A stretch of 64,000 nt of DNA from Coriobacteriia bacterium (lineage in GTDB: Bacteria; Actinomycetota; Coriobacteriia; Coriobacteriales; UBA8131). The notes below the pieces were generated by a model that was not told where the DNA came from, searched no databases, and saw only the letters and a program-made list of their open reading frames with translations. Below, one piece after another: positions 50,465-58,188 of this stretch. The DNA is taken from NCBI GenBank assembly GCA_009784945.1, contig WQXH01000001.1, forward strand, positions 87,257 to 151,256, in the 5' to 3' direction. A program made the position numbers and the translations under genes. The first letter of the stretch is position 1. Each line of letters opens with the position of its first letter.

Positions 50465-52432
50465 CTACCTAATTACACTCACTGAGCAAGGCTGAATAAC
50501 CCCGTTTTCATGAACTAAAATTACATGATAGCGAGTGTTTCCCATCATGATAGCATGGGTGTCGTTTTCTACAGTTAAAGTAGTGACAGATGCCTTGTCC
50601 CAAAGGTCGCTAGTGACTTCAATTTTTAGTGTAAAGTTGGTCTTTGGTGGTGTGATTGCTGGAGAGAACACCCTTTCGGTTCCATCTTCTGTATAGTCAA
50701 AATTGCTCCCTAGCTCCCACGCTAAAACATTGTCAACGTATAATTTCGCGCGACGTGGGTACGCTTTGTACCAGTCATTACCAGCTAGCCTGATGGTTGC
50801 CGCTTTCGTGCTCTTGTTGTAGGTTAGTGTTGCAGGGATAGAGTCTCTGCCAACCAGAATCGGGCTGCTTTCTGACCAATTACTTGTCCTTGTGCCGCCG
50901 CCCCAGCCAGTTCTTGTTGCTCTACAACGAAGTTTGACCAGCCTCCTGCCAACTGGATTTGTCACAGAGCTTGAGGAGGTAAACCCGCTCGAAGTACTGT
51001 TTCCAATGCTAGCCCAAGAAGACCAAGTAGAGCCATTATTACTCGAAGTTGAGTATTGGTATTCAAAAGTTGTCGTACCTGTTGGGACTTCTGGGGCACT
51101 TGCAAACCCCCACGATGCTTGCGCTTGTACAACATGGTTTGAATTGCCATACGCTACCAGTGCTAGCGTACTTTTTGTAGCACTCAAAGCTGGGAGCGTA
51201 GTCGAGTGAGGGCCAGTTTGCACCCATGCACTGTTGCCAGCGGCATTGACAGCCCTGATTCTTATCCACCTTCTCGTATTGGTGGACGCTGCAACTGAGT
51301 ATGCAGTTGCTGTTCCAGCTAGAGTAGCAGCGCTTGTCCATGATGTTCCATTAGTGGATGTTTCTACAGCAATGGAACTGTATGGTTTGTTTGAGGCACT
51401 GGCGTTCCTCGTCCAGGACAAGGCGATGGTGTTACTGTTAAAAGTCCCTGTCCTTACCAAGTTTGATGGCGCATCCGGGGCGAGCATGGTTATTGCTGTT
51501 GCAGTGTTGCTTGGGCCTGTGTTTCCATAGCTTGATGGCCCTGTTGCATAGACTCGGTAATAATAAGTGCCAGACGGCGGTGTGTAAGTCAACTCTTTTA
51601 CAACAGCGCCTTTATAAATGTCAGTGGTTGCAGCAAAGTTACTGGTGGTAGACCTTTGGACTAACACACCTGTTGCATAGGTAGCGTTGTTCGTCCATGC
51701 GAGCTTCACGTTTGCGCCACTTATTGCAGCAGTCAGATTGCTTGGGGCCGACGGCTGGGTGTAGTGAACACCACTTGTTGCGCCAGTCACCTCCACGCCG
51801 TTATAGCCTGTTGCTGTGTAACGAAACCAAACTCGTGAGTTAGCCGTAAGACTCCTGTTGACAGCAGTGCCGGCAGTAACGCTACCGTGCCGTGTCCAAG
51901 TTGAGTTGTTGTACGAATAATAAAGCGCATAGCTTACCCCGTTTGTCACGGCAGGGCAGGTCACGCTCCTTGAGTTGCCAGTGCCACTTACTGTAGGAGC
52001 AGGAGGCTTTGCGGCCTCTTTGAGCTTTGGGACAGTGACATTTCTTGTGAATTCAGAAAGCCCCCAAGGAGACCAAAATCGAACTCTCAATGTCAAGGTG
52101 TAGTCAGTGTCCTTTTTGAAATAGGCCCTACCAGCAGACAGTTTCTTGACTTGGTTCCAGCCGAAATTAGTTGTGTTTATCCCCGCTGGCTTCCACTCGT
52201 TAAGCCAGACTGTGTTTGCAGGAAAGCTACCTGCGCTGTTGTCTGAGATTCCACAGTGCAAGCCCCAGGTGGTTGCTCCGTGAGAAAGTTTGTTTTCAAC
52301 CCAAGCGGCACCGTCAAAGTCTACACGAGTAGTATATTCTGTGCCTCCGACTGTCAAGTCGTACATACTTGCACACAAGTTGCCATACGTATGCTTTATG
52401 TAGTTACCATCACCGTTGTGCACTGCTGCCAT
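50465..52432 (-). CDS. phage tail/fibre protein with fibronectin type III domains
   Basis: 655 residues. Seen: an N-terminal ~130-residue domain, then about three Fn3-like modules (PSAPSNLTAAISGANVKLAWTNN; PDAPSNLVRTGTFNSNTIALSWTRN) and a Thr/Ser-rich beta C-terminus. Fn3 modules are common in phage tail fibres and probably touch host surface sugars (inference). ATG with AGGAGG upstream on the minus strand. Last gene of the late operon. Confidence 0.82.
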   Translation of the reverse strand: MAAVHNGDGNYIKHTYGNLCASMYDLTVGGTEYTTRVDFDGAAWVENKLSHGATTWGLHCGISDNSAGSFPANTVWLNEWKPAGINTTNFGWNQVKKLSAGRAYFKKDTDYTLTLRVRFWSPWGLSEFTRNVTVPKLKEAAKPPAPTVSGTGNSRSVTCPAVTNGVSYALYYSYNNSTWTRHGSVTAGTAVNRSLTANSRVWFRYTATGYNGVEVTGATSGVHYTQPSAPSNLTAAISGANVKLAWTNNATYATGVLVQRSTTSNFAATTDIYKGAVVKELTYTPPSGTYYYRVYATGPSSYGNTGPSNTATAITMLAPDAPSNLVRTGTFNSNTIALSWTRNASASNKPYSSIAVETSTNGTSWTSAATLAGTATAYSVAASTNTRRWIRIRAVNAAGNSAWVQTGPHSTTLPALSATKSTLALVAYGNSNHVVQAQASWGFASAPEVPTGTTTFEYQYSTSSNNGSTWSSWASIGNSTSSGFTSSSSVTNPVGRRLVKLRCRATRTGWGGGTRTSNWSESSPILVGRDSIPATLTYNKSTKAATIRLAGNDWYKAYPRRAKLYVDNVLAWELGSNFDYTEDGTERVFSPAITPPKTNFTLKIEVTSDLWDKASVTTLTVENDTHAIMMGNTRYHVILVHENGVIQPCSVSVIR

Positions 52433-52440
52433 GTGACCTC

Positions 52441-53145
52441 CTAAATAGTTGCCTCAAGCAAAATGTCTCTGGTTAAGTTAACCTCAACTTGCTCTCTGTT
52501 GATCTCTATGATTCCATAAGCATTAATGCGACTCGGTACAGGTGGCACGATTGTTACTTGTTCTTCATCATCGCCATCATCGCCATCGCCACCGTCACCG
52601 TCGTCACTGCTATCGCCATCATCGCCATCGCCGTCTTCGTCGTCACCATCGTCGCCAGGTCCAGGGTACTCATGCTCGCTTGCATCTTCTGACAAAGGAG
52701 GGATGTGGACAGCGAGAGGCATATCCGTCGGCAGATGGTCGTCAGACAGTGGGATGAGCCCATCACCAAATGGCGTGAAAGCAGATGCGCAAAGGATCAC
52801 ATAGTATCCTTCACTTTTCCTTTCAACAGTTACGACTGAAGTGATTGGGTTAACATCATGCCAACCAGCGCCGGCTACCACGACATCTTGGAGCAACCAG
52901 CTATCAAGTTGCAGTTGCTGTGGATATCCAGATTCAGTGCTCATGTTTCGGTAGCTGGTTTGAAGTTGCCAGCCTGTTATCAGTCCGAAGTCGCCAGGCT
53001 CAGGTCGTATCAGCGTGTTCTCTACTTGTATATCTGATTCGAAGAGAATTACTGTCTGAGTCAGTGAGTGGTTAACACTCTTCAGCTCGAGCGAGAGCCT
53101 GATTCCACCACCTGGGTGTTGAGCGAAGTTGTCGTAATAGTTCAT
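52441..53145 (-). CDS. phage structural protein with acidic low-complexity linker
   Basis: 234 residues. N-terminal beta-rich part of about 150, then GPGDDGDDEDGDGDDGDSSDDGDGGDGDDGDDEEQ, then about 45 residues. The linker is encoded by a triplet-like GAT/GGC repeat. AGGAG upstream of ATG. Probably a virion component by location. Confidence 0.6.
   Translation of the reverse strand: MNYYDNFAQHPGGGIRLSLELKSVNHSLTQTVILFESDIQVENTLIRPEPGDFGLITGWQLQTSYRNMSTESGYPQQLQLDSWLLQDVVVAGAGWHDVNPITSVVTVERKSEGYYVILCASAFTPFGDGLIPLSDDHLPTDMPLAVHIPPLSEDASEHEYPGPGDDGDDEDGDGDDGDSSDDGDGGDGDDGDDEEQVTIVPPVPSRINAYGIIEINREQVEVNLTRDILLEATI
52562..52660. repeat. imperfect trinucleotide repeat encoding the Gly/Asp linker
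   Basis: Plus strand reads runs of ATC, GCC and GTC units. It is prone to slippage; changes would alter linker length and, if not in threes, the reading frame. Confidence 0.7.
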
Positions 53146-53153
53146 GTCAGCTC

Positions 53154-53636
53154 CTAAAGAGGTTTAAGAAAGACGATAGTTCTCCCAGGAATAGCACTAG
53201 GAGTAGGGCTAGAGCTGCTAGCTCCGATAGAAAACACTAAAGGGTTGCCTCCGTCTTGTCTCCTAAGCCCAGCTGCCCCATCGTCAGCAATGTTAGCTCT
53301 CAAAGTGTCAACAATATCGTTTGCCCACACATGAGAGGGCACAACAGTTGCAAAGTGTCCGTATGCTGGAAGTACATTAGTAGCACCACCAACTCTAGTG
53401 GCTTTAAGACTAGTGTGACCTTCCACTGTCCCTCTCCAGACCACACGAGAGGATTCAATCACACTTCCGTTGTCGTCTCTTGCGTAAGTAATGAAATCAA
53501 CCTCACTGGGCCATGCCTCAAGAGGACGATCTACAGACATAGTAATCATGGTTCCACTCACTTGTGACTCTCCTGAGATAGCCACTTCTCTTGCTTCATC
53601 AGTGTTATTCGCGGACACTCTTCTTAGTTTTGTCAT
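53154..53636 (-). CDS. hypothetical phage structural protein
   Basis: 160 residues, beta-rich, with no recognised domain; near the start VAISGESQVSGTMITMSVDRPLEAWPSEVDFITYARDDNG. AGGAGG upstream. Placed between structural genes, with 8 bases to each neighbour. Confidence 0.55.
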   Translation of the reverse strand: MTKLRRVSANNTDEAREVAISGESQVSGTMITMSVDRPLEAWPSEVDFITYARDDNGSVIESSRVVWRGTVEGHTSLKATRVGGATNVLPAYGHFATVVPSHVWANDIVDTLRANIADDGAAGLRRQDGGNPLVFSIGASSSSPTPSAIPGRTIVFLKPL

Positions 53637-53644
53637 GTCGCCTC

Positions 53645-54136
53645 CTAAATTACGTTAACTGTGTTGTCTGTAATGCGAATCTTGCCCTTGAGGGCTTTTA
53701 CGACTTCGCCATCGGGCAGCAAGATGTCAATTGAGTAGTAAACAATGCCAACAGGGAGGAGCATTTCTTCTCTAGTAAGCCTTATGGTTAACTCGCCTTC
53801 TAAAATGTTGTTGCCAACCGAATTAAGCTCTGTCCACTCGCTTCCGTCAAAAGCAACTGCCCTACCATTTTCTAAGAGCCAGCAGATGTCTCCACTCATG
53901 ACACCAGGTAGCTCTTGTAAGCCAGCTGCGTCAATAGCAGAGTGACAGGCAACACGCCTTTTTACTAAAGCAGTATCATCAGTTTTGCTGTCTTCCCACT
54001 TCTCTTTGCGTATTACTAAGACGACAACACAGCCGACCAGCTGAACTGGTGCTCCTGTTTCGATGTCAGATAGACTAATTTTTATCGGAGGGTTAGTCCC
54101 TCTCGGCCAGTCTCTGATGTTATAGGTGTTGCTCAT
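53645..54136 (-). CDS. hypothetical phage structural protein
   Basis: 163 residues, beta-sandwich-like: NIRDWPRGTNPPIKISLSDIETGAPVQLVGCVVVLVIRKEKW, ending GKIRITDNTVNVI. The pattern recalls baseplate or fibre N-terminal domains of phages, not a specific family. Overlaps the upstream gene by ATGA. Confidence 0.55.
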   Translation of the reverse strand: MSNTYNIRDWPRGTNPPIKISLSDIETGAPVQLVGCVVVLVIRKEKWEDSKTDDTALVKRRVACHSAIDAAGLQELPGVMSGDICWLLENGRAVAFDGSEWTELNSVGNNILEGELTIRLTREEMLLPVGIVYYSIDILLPDGEVVKALKGKIRITDNTVNVI

Positions 54137-55761
54137 AGCTCACCTTCTTTCTTGCGCTCAAGCACGGGCTGTGAGCCTGGTGCTTGGATAACGCTGTTTG
54201 AGTTGACAGGTTGATATGAGTCCAGTGCTGTTTGGTAAGTCTTAGCTGCTGGGAGTGTGTAGGCTGATGTATACTGGTCTGCTTTCGTATTTGCTTGACT
54301 GTCGCTTGCTTGTTGTTGTTGATTCCCCCAGAAGTCCATCTGCTTTTGGTATGTGCCAGCTTGCTTCGCTGCGTAACTTTGCATTTCTTGAGAAGACATG
54401 TTCGAAGCGCTGTTAAGTCGATTGCCTTGTTGGTCAAACATAGTTCCGAACCAGTAGTTAGGGTTTGCGTAGATGGACATCTGCTCGTAGTTTTGCCCTG
54501 CTTGCTGACCAACTTTTCCCCAGTAGTCAGCCCATGCTTTAGCGCTTGATTGATTGAACTGGTTAGTGTATTGCGCCCTCTGATCTTCGAGAGTCATGCG
54601 AGCGTCACCATAGTTGGAGTCAGCTTCCCTCATGGCCTTGTTGTAGGCTAACGCCGTGACCTGGTTGGCATTATTTGCAGCTTCAGAGGCAATTTGACCG
54701 AGCCTTCCGCCAAGGGATGAGCCGCCCAGGTTATGTTGACTTAATATGCTGTTCGCTTCTCTGGAGTTTTTGACAGCATTGGATGCGGTCTCGTTTGACG
54801 ACATGAGTAACTCTTGATTGTTCTTGAGTTTATCTGAAGCGTAGTCCTGGTCAATCTTTTGAAGGTTTCGATTGTACTGCTGCATGTAGCCGTCGAGCAC
54901 AGACTGAGCTGCCCCGATTGCGTAGTCACGCTCAGCGCTTGATTGCATGGCGGTAACTTCTGCTTGAGCCTTTGCAGAAACAGCAGCGTTGTCAGCGTTG
55001 AGTGCCTTTTGTTGGTCAGCTTGCTGCTTTTGCCTGAGTTCTGAAGCTGACATACCACCGTTGTCTTCAGAAAACTGAGTTGAAACCGTGTTGCCCTTAT
55101 CATCAGTAATGGTATAAGTTTTGACGACTCGCACATTGTCGCCGTCTCCTGTGGTCGAAACACCGACAGAAACGTCAATGGTGTTTGCTTTATGTTTCAC
55201 TTCTCCAAACTTAGTTTCCAGACCAGCCACTTTTGCTCTTTGGTCTAAGATGATTTGAGACTGGTTTTTATCCATACTAAAGTTCGGATACTGCATTTCA
55301 AGTCGTGCAAGCTCAATTTTCTCAAAGTTCAGCTGAGAGCCGACAGCCTCTGCCTCCTTTTTCCAGTAATCACCACTGGCAATCCAAAACTGAGCCTTTT
55401 GTTCATCTGTTGCATTTGGCTTGAGGGCTGCTGGTAGCTTCAAGTCGTTGGTTACAATCTTGACTGTGTTGTTAAGCGACAGATCGAACGAGGAAGGAGC
55501 TGCTGCTCCCCCACCGCCTCCACCGCCTCCACCCGAGAAGCCAAAGCTTGATGTCTGTGTTTGTTGGTCAGGATAAGGTGCGTTTAAGCCGGGAACTCGA
55601 CCGACCTTACCAGCTGTAGCGCTTGTATTTGGAACAAATATTCCAGCTGAATTAAACGTGCCAGCCTGCCCTCCCAGTGTTGGGTCTGCAAGAGGGTTAC
55701 CAACGTTGGGAAGTGGTGCGACTGGGCCTTGTGCGACTGGGCCTGTGTACCTGTTAACCAT
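54133..55761 (-). CDS. phage coiled-coil virion protein (possible internal/ejection protein)
   Basis: 542 residues. Seen: a Pro/Gly/Asn-rich N-terminus, a stretch of nine glycines then AAAPSS (about 80), and long Ala/Gln/Asn/Ser-rich helical regions with coiled-coil character from about 120 to 500. No enzymatic motif. Next to the portal, such proteins are often internal virion proteins; this is inference. ATG overlaps the portal stop by one base. Confidence 0.55.
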   Translation of the reverse strand: MVNRYTGPVAQGPVAPLPNVGNPLADPTLGGQAGTFNSAGIFVPNTSATAGKVGRVPGLNAPYPDQQTQTSSFGFSGGGGGGGGGAAAPSSFDLSLNNTVKIVTNDLKLPAALKPNATDEQKAQFWIASGDYWKKEAEAVGSQLNFEKIELARLEMQYPNFSMDKNQSQIILDQRAKVAGLETKFGEVKHKANTIDVSVGVSTTGDGDNVRVVKTYTITDDKGNTVSTQFSEDNGGMSASELRQKQQADQQKALNADNAAVSAKAQAEVTAMQSSAERDYAIGAAQSVLDGYMQQYNRNLQKIDQDYASDKLKNNQELLMSSNETASNAVKNSREANSILSQHNLGGSSLGGRLGQIASEAANNANQVTALAYNKAMREADSNYGDARMTLEDQRAQYTNQFNQSSAKAWADYWGKVGQQAGQNYEQMSIYANPNYWFGTMFDQQGNRLNSASNMSSQEMQSYAAKQAGTYQKQMDFWGNQQQQASDSQANTKADQYTSAYTLPAAKTYQTALDSYQPVNSNSVIQAPGSQPVLERKKEGEL

Positions 55762-57488
55762 TACATCACCCCTTGTTGTCTAATTGGATTTGGGATTTGG
55801 GTCTGCATTGCTGGATTTGGTTGCCCTTGGCCTTCAGCCATTTGCATTGCCATTTCTGGTGGTATAGGTTGTCCTGCAAACGGGTCACCACCAGCAGGAG
55901 GCCCCATGTTTGGAGAGTCTAGGAACGAGAGTTTTTTTGCAATGGCATCATTGTTGAGGCCACTGGCAAATACGATCTCTTTGATTAAGTCGTCAGCGAT
56001 GCCAAGAGACATGACACGCTGGGCCAACATTGGAGACTGCTCTAGGAGACCCAACATCTTCATCACGCTGTCAAGCTTCATAGCATCAACATCATTGTTA
56101 CCTGAGTCAATGTCTATCTCATAGTCGTACATGTTTAGCTCATTTTCCACCAGCACTACACCATCTTGTACGAACCTCTCAGGAGCTATAGGCATAAGAC
56201 GCTGTACATACTCCTGACTTACCTCAACTAAGAAGGTCTCCGGGAGATTGTGGAAGTAGATTTTTAGAGACTCAACACAGAGTTGCTCTAAGAAGAGTTT
56301 GAGCGAGTGCTGGGTCTGGTTATCAGCAGCGTCAATGTTAGACTGTGCTTGTTTAATTGCGGTTGGCGTTTTGCCTATAGCAGCAGAGCTGGTCACATCA
56401 CCAGAGACGTTAGCCACAGGGTTATCAGCTATCTGGAATATAAGCGCTTGGTCGGCACTGTGGTTTTGGTTGTAGTTCAAAAGGCTAGGTGTCTCTAGCT
56501 TGAACGGATCAAGCTTTGCTTCTTGGGGCAACGTGATAAGTGTCCCTGGCTTTACTTGAACTTTACCGACATTGTAGCCACGCAATATGAGCATTGGATC
56601 AATCTCAAGTTCCTGGGCTTTCCTTCTAGATTGCTGTGACTGGTCAAGGTCAATTTGGATACCACCTATGAGCGACAGCAATGAGCACCCATATGCCGTG
56701 AGGTCGTCGTGGTCGTTGTAATATGTTACGTGTCCCCTGCTTGGAAGCTCCTTTTTTTGAATGGTCAACTCGGAGTTGCCTGGCATGAAGATATAAAGCA
56801 TGTACTTGCCATCTTCTAAGACGTAGTAGCGAACAACTTCGTAACCCAAGTTTGGCACATTGGCTCGGATGTTGGCTTCACTTTGAAGTTTCAATGAGCG
56901 AGAAGATGGTTTACTTTCTAGCAGCTCCTTCAGCGCCTTTTTGTCTAACGTGTCGTCTTCGCCTGCTGCCTTTATGAGTGCCTTAATGTCTTCTTCTGAC
57001 CACCAGTCTCGGATGAACACGTCACCATCGTTAATATTTTTGACGCCAGGAGCCGGGAACACATCTGCCCAGTAGTGCATCTTGAAATCGACAGTGTAAG
57101 CACCATTAACCTTAGTGAAGTAAGGCGTAACTGTCTTAAAGCCAAAGGTTAAGCCGTCTCTGATAACGACCCAGCAGGACTGAATGAGCCCCTCTTGCAG
57201 ACGAGCAAAACGAAAGAAAATCTCCTCGACAATGAATTCGCATATGACACACATGAATTCATTGGCGATATTTCTTAGTTTTCCTTTTGGCATTTGCTTG
57301 AGAACTCGCTGAGCTTTCTTTATAATAAGCGAAGCACTCGTCCCCTCGCCGTAAGGGAACGGGTTGCTACCGTAAGTTCTTGCGGCAACATTGCCAGCTA
57401 GTTTTTGGTACTGAGAGAACGTTCCCTCGAACTGCTGTGCCTGTTGCCTGGCTTCGGAGTAATTGTCTTTGATCTTAGTTATGTCCAC
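55761..57488 (-). CDS. phage portal protein
   Basis: 575 residues with portal-like layout: helical N-terminal part with GKLRNIANEFMCVICEFIVEEIFFRFARLQEGLIQSCWVVIRDGLTFGFKTVTPYF, a DVFPAPGVKNINDGDVFIRDWW stretch as in podovirus-like connectors, DLDQSQQSRRKAQELEIDPMLILRG, and a Met/Pro/Gln-rich tail. The portal is the DNA gate to which terminase docks. GTG start at 57488 with AGGAG upstream. It is probably podovirus-like rather than siphovirus-like, but that is a weak call. Confidence 0.75.
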   Translation of the reverse strand: MDITKIKDNYSEARQQAQQFEGTFSQYQKLAGNVAARTYGSNPFPYGEGTSASLIIKKAQRVLKQMPKGKLRNIANEFMCVICEFIVEEIFFRFARLQEGLIQSCWVVIRDGLTFGFKTVTPYFTKVNGAYTVDFKMHYWADVFPAPGVKNINDGDVFIRDWWSEEDIKALIKAAGEDDTLDKKALKELLESKPSSRSLKLQSEANIRANVPNLGYEVVRYYVLEDGKYMLYIFMPGNSELTIQKKELPSRGHVTYYNDHDDLTAYGCSLLSLIGGIQIDLDQSQQSRRKAQELEIDPMLILRGYNVGKVQVKPGTLITLPQEAKLDPFKLETPSLLNYNQNHSADQALIFQIADNPVANVSGDVTSSAAIGKTPTAIKQAQSNIDAADNQTQHSLKLFLEQLCVESLKIYFHNLPETFLVEVSQEYVQRLMPIAPERFVQDGVVLVENELNMYDYEIDIDSGNNDVDAMKLDSVMKMLGLLEQSPMLAQRVMSLGIADDLIKEIVFASGLNNDAIAKKLSFLDSPNMGPPAGGDPFAGQPIPPEMAMQMAEGQGQPNPAMQTQIPNPIRQQGVM

Positions 57489-57578
57489 TAGGCGCTCCTA
57501 ACGGTCGGGAACCATTTTCGTGACGTTGCGAAAATGGTGTAGATGGGTGCTGGTCTTTTGAGGGGTGTAGGTGGTTTC

Positions 57579-57746
57579 ATGAACGAGTACTGCCCAAATT
57601 GCGATGCTGTAGTTTTAGACAGTACGGTTGAATGCCCAGAGTGCTCAGTCAGATTTATTAGTATTAGTGAAGGCGTGCTTATGGTTGCGGTGCCAGAGAA
57701 AACTGGCAAGTGCCCTGAGTGTGGGTTCACCGTAGTCAGCATTTGA
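57579..57746 (+). CDS. small zinc-ribbon protein in an inverted cassette
   Basis: 55 residues from ATG 57579 (the track's 57543 adds 12). Seen: YCPNCDAVVLDSTVECPECSVRF and KCPECGFTVVSI, three CPxC pairs in a tiny protein, a double zinc-ribbon. It runs opposite to the surrounding late genes and is followed 21 bases later by a membrane-protein gene with a strong ribosome site. The larger minus-strand ORF over this spot is a shadow. Confidence 0.65.
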   Translation: MNEYCPNCDAVVLDSTVECPECSVRFISISEGVLMVAVPEKTGKCPECGFTVVSI

Positions 57747-57767
57747 TTTTTTAGAAAGGAGGAACCA

Positions 57768-58169
57768 ATGCTCAACCAAATGTTTGAACCGACAAACGAC
57801 TTCTCAGTCATTGAAGCGCTATCTTTATATTTATCAATTTTGCCTTGGCATGTGGTCGCTGTCCTTGTTATTACTATTCTATTGTTACCGTTCTTTGCTT
57901 TGTGGAAGAGGATGGAGGATTCAGGGTCAGCAGAAAAGCTTAAGAAATCCGCCGCCGCCTTAGTAGCCGGAGCTGGTCTTGGTTTCTTCCCGGCTCTCCT
58001 GCTAACCTGTGTAGTTTTTTTCGCTGCTGCACAAATAAGGCCACACACAGGGCACATTCCGATTCTTGACGATGTTTCAGCTCTCGCAACTTTCTTCATT
58101 ATCTTTGCAGCTTGCACCACTCTTGTCATCTTCTTGGCAAAGCCAAGCGAGAAAGATAGCGGCGCGTGA
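57768..58169 (+). CDS. membrane protein in the inverted cassette
   Basis: 133 residues, AAAGGAGG upstream. Seen: three hydrophobic segments (about residues 27-45, 63-88, 105-125), with acidic and basic residues between. It could be a holin-like, immunity or exclusion protein; no family is clear. Its stop lies 19 bases before the stop of the giant minus-strand gene. Unlike most neighbours it is on the plus strand. Confidence 0.7.
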   Translation: MLNQMFEPTNDFSVIEALSLYLSILPWHVVAVLVITILLLPFFALWKRMEDSGSAEKLKKSAAALVAGAGLGFFPALLLTCVVFFAAAQIRPHTGHIPILDDVSALATFFIIFAACTTLVIFLAKPSEKDSGA

Positions 58170-58188
58170 CACGAGCATGGTACTGTGA

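Noticed and set aside
52526-52804. Plus-strand Ser/Pro-rich ORFs over the trinucleotide repeat
   Set aside because: They are by-products of the repeat; the minus frame is part of a continuous late operon with ribosome sites.
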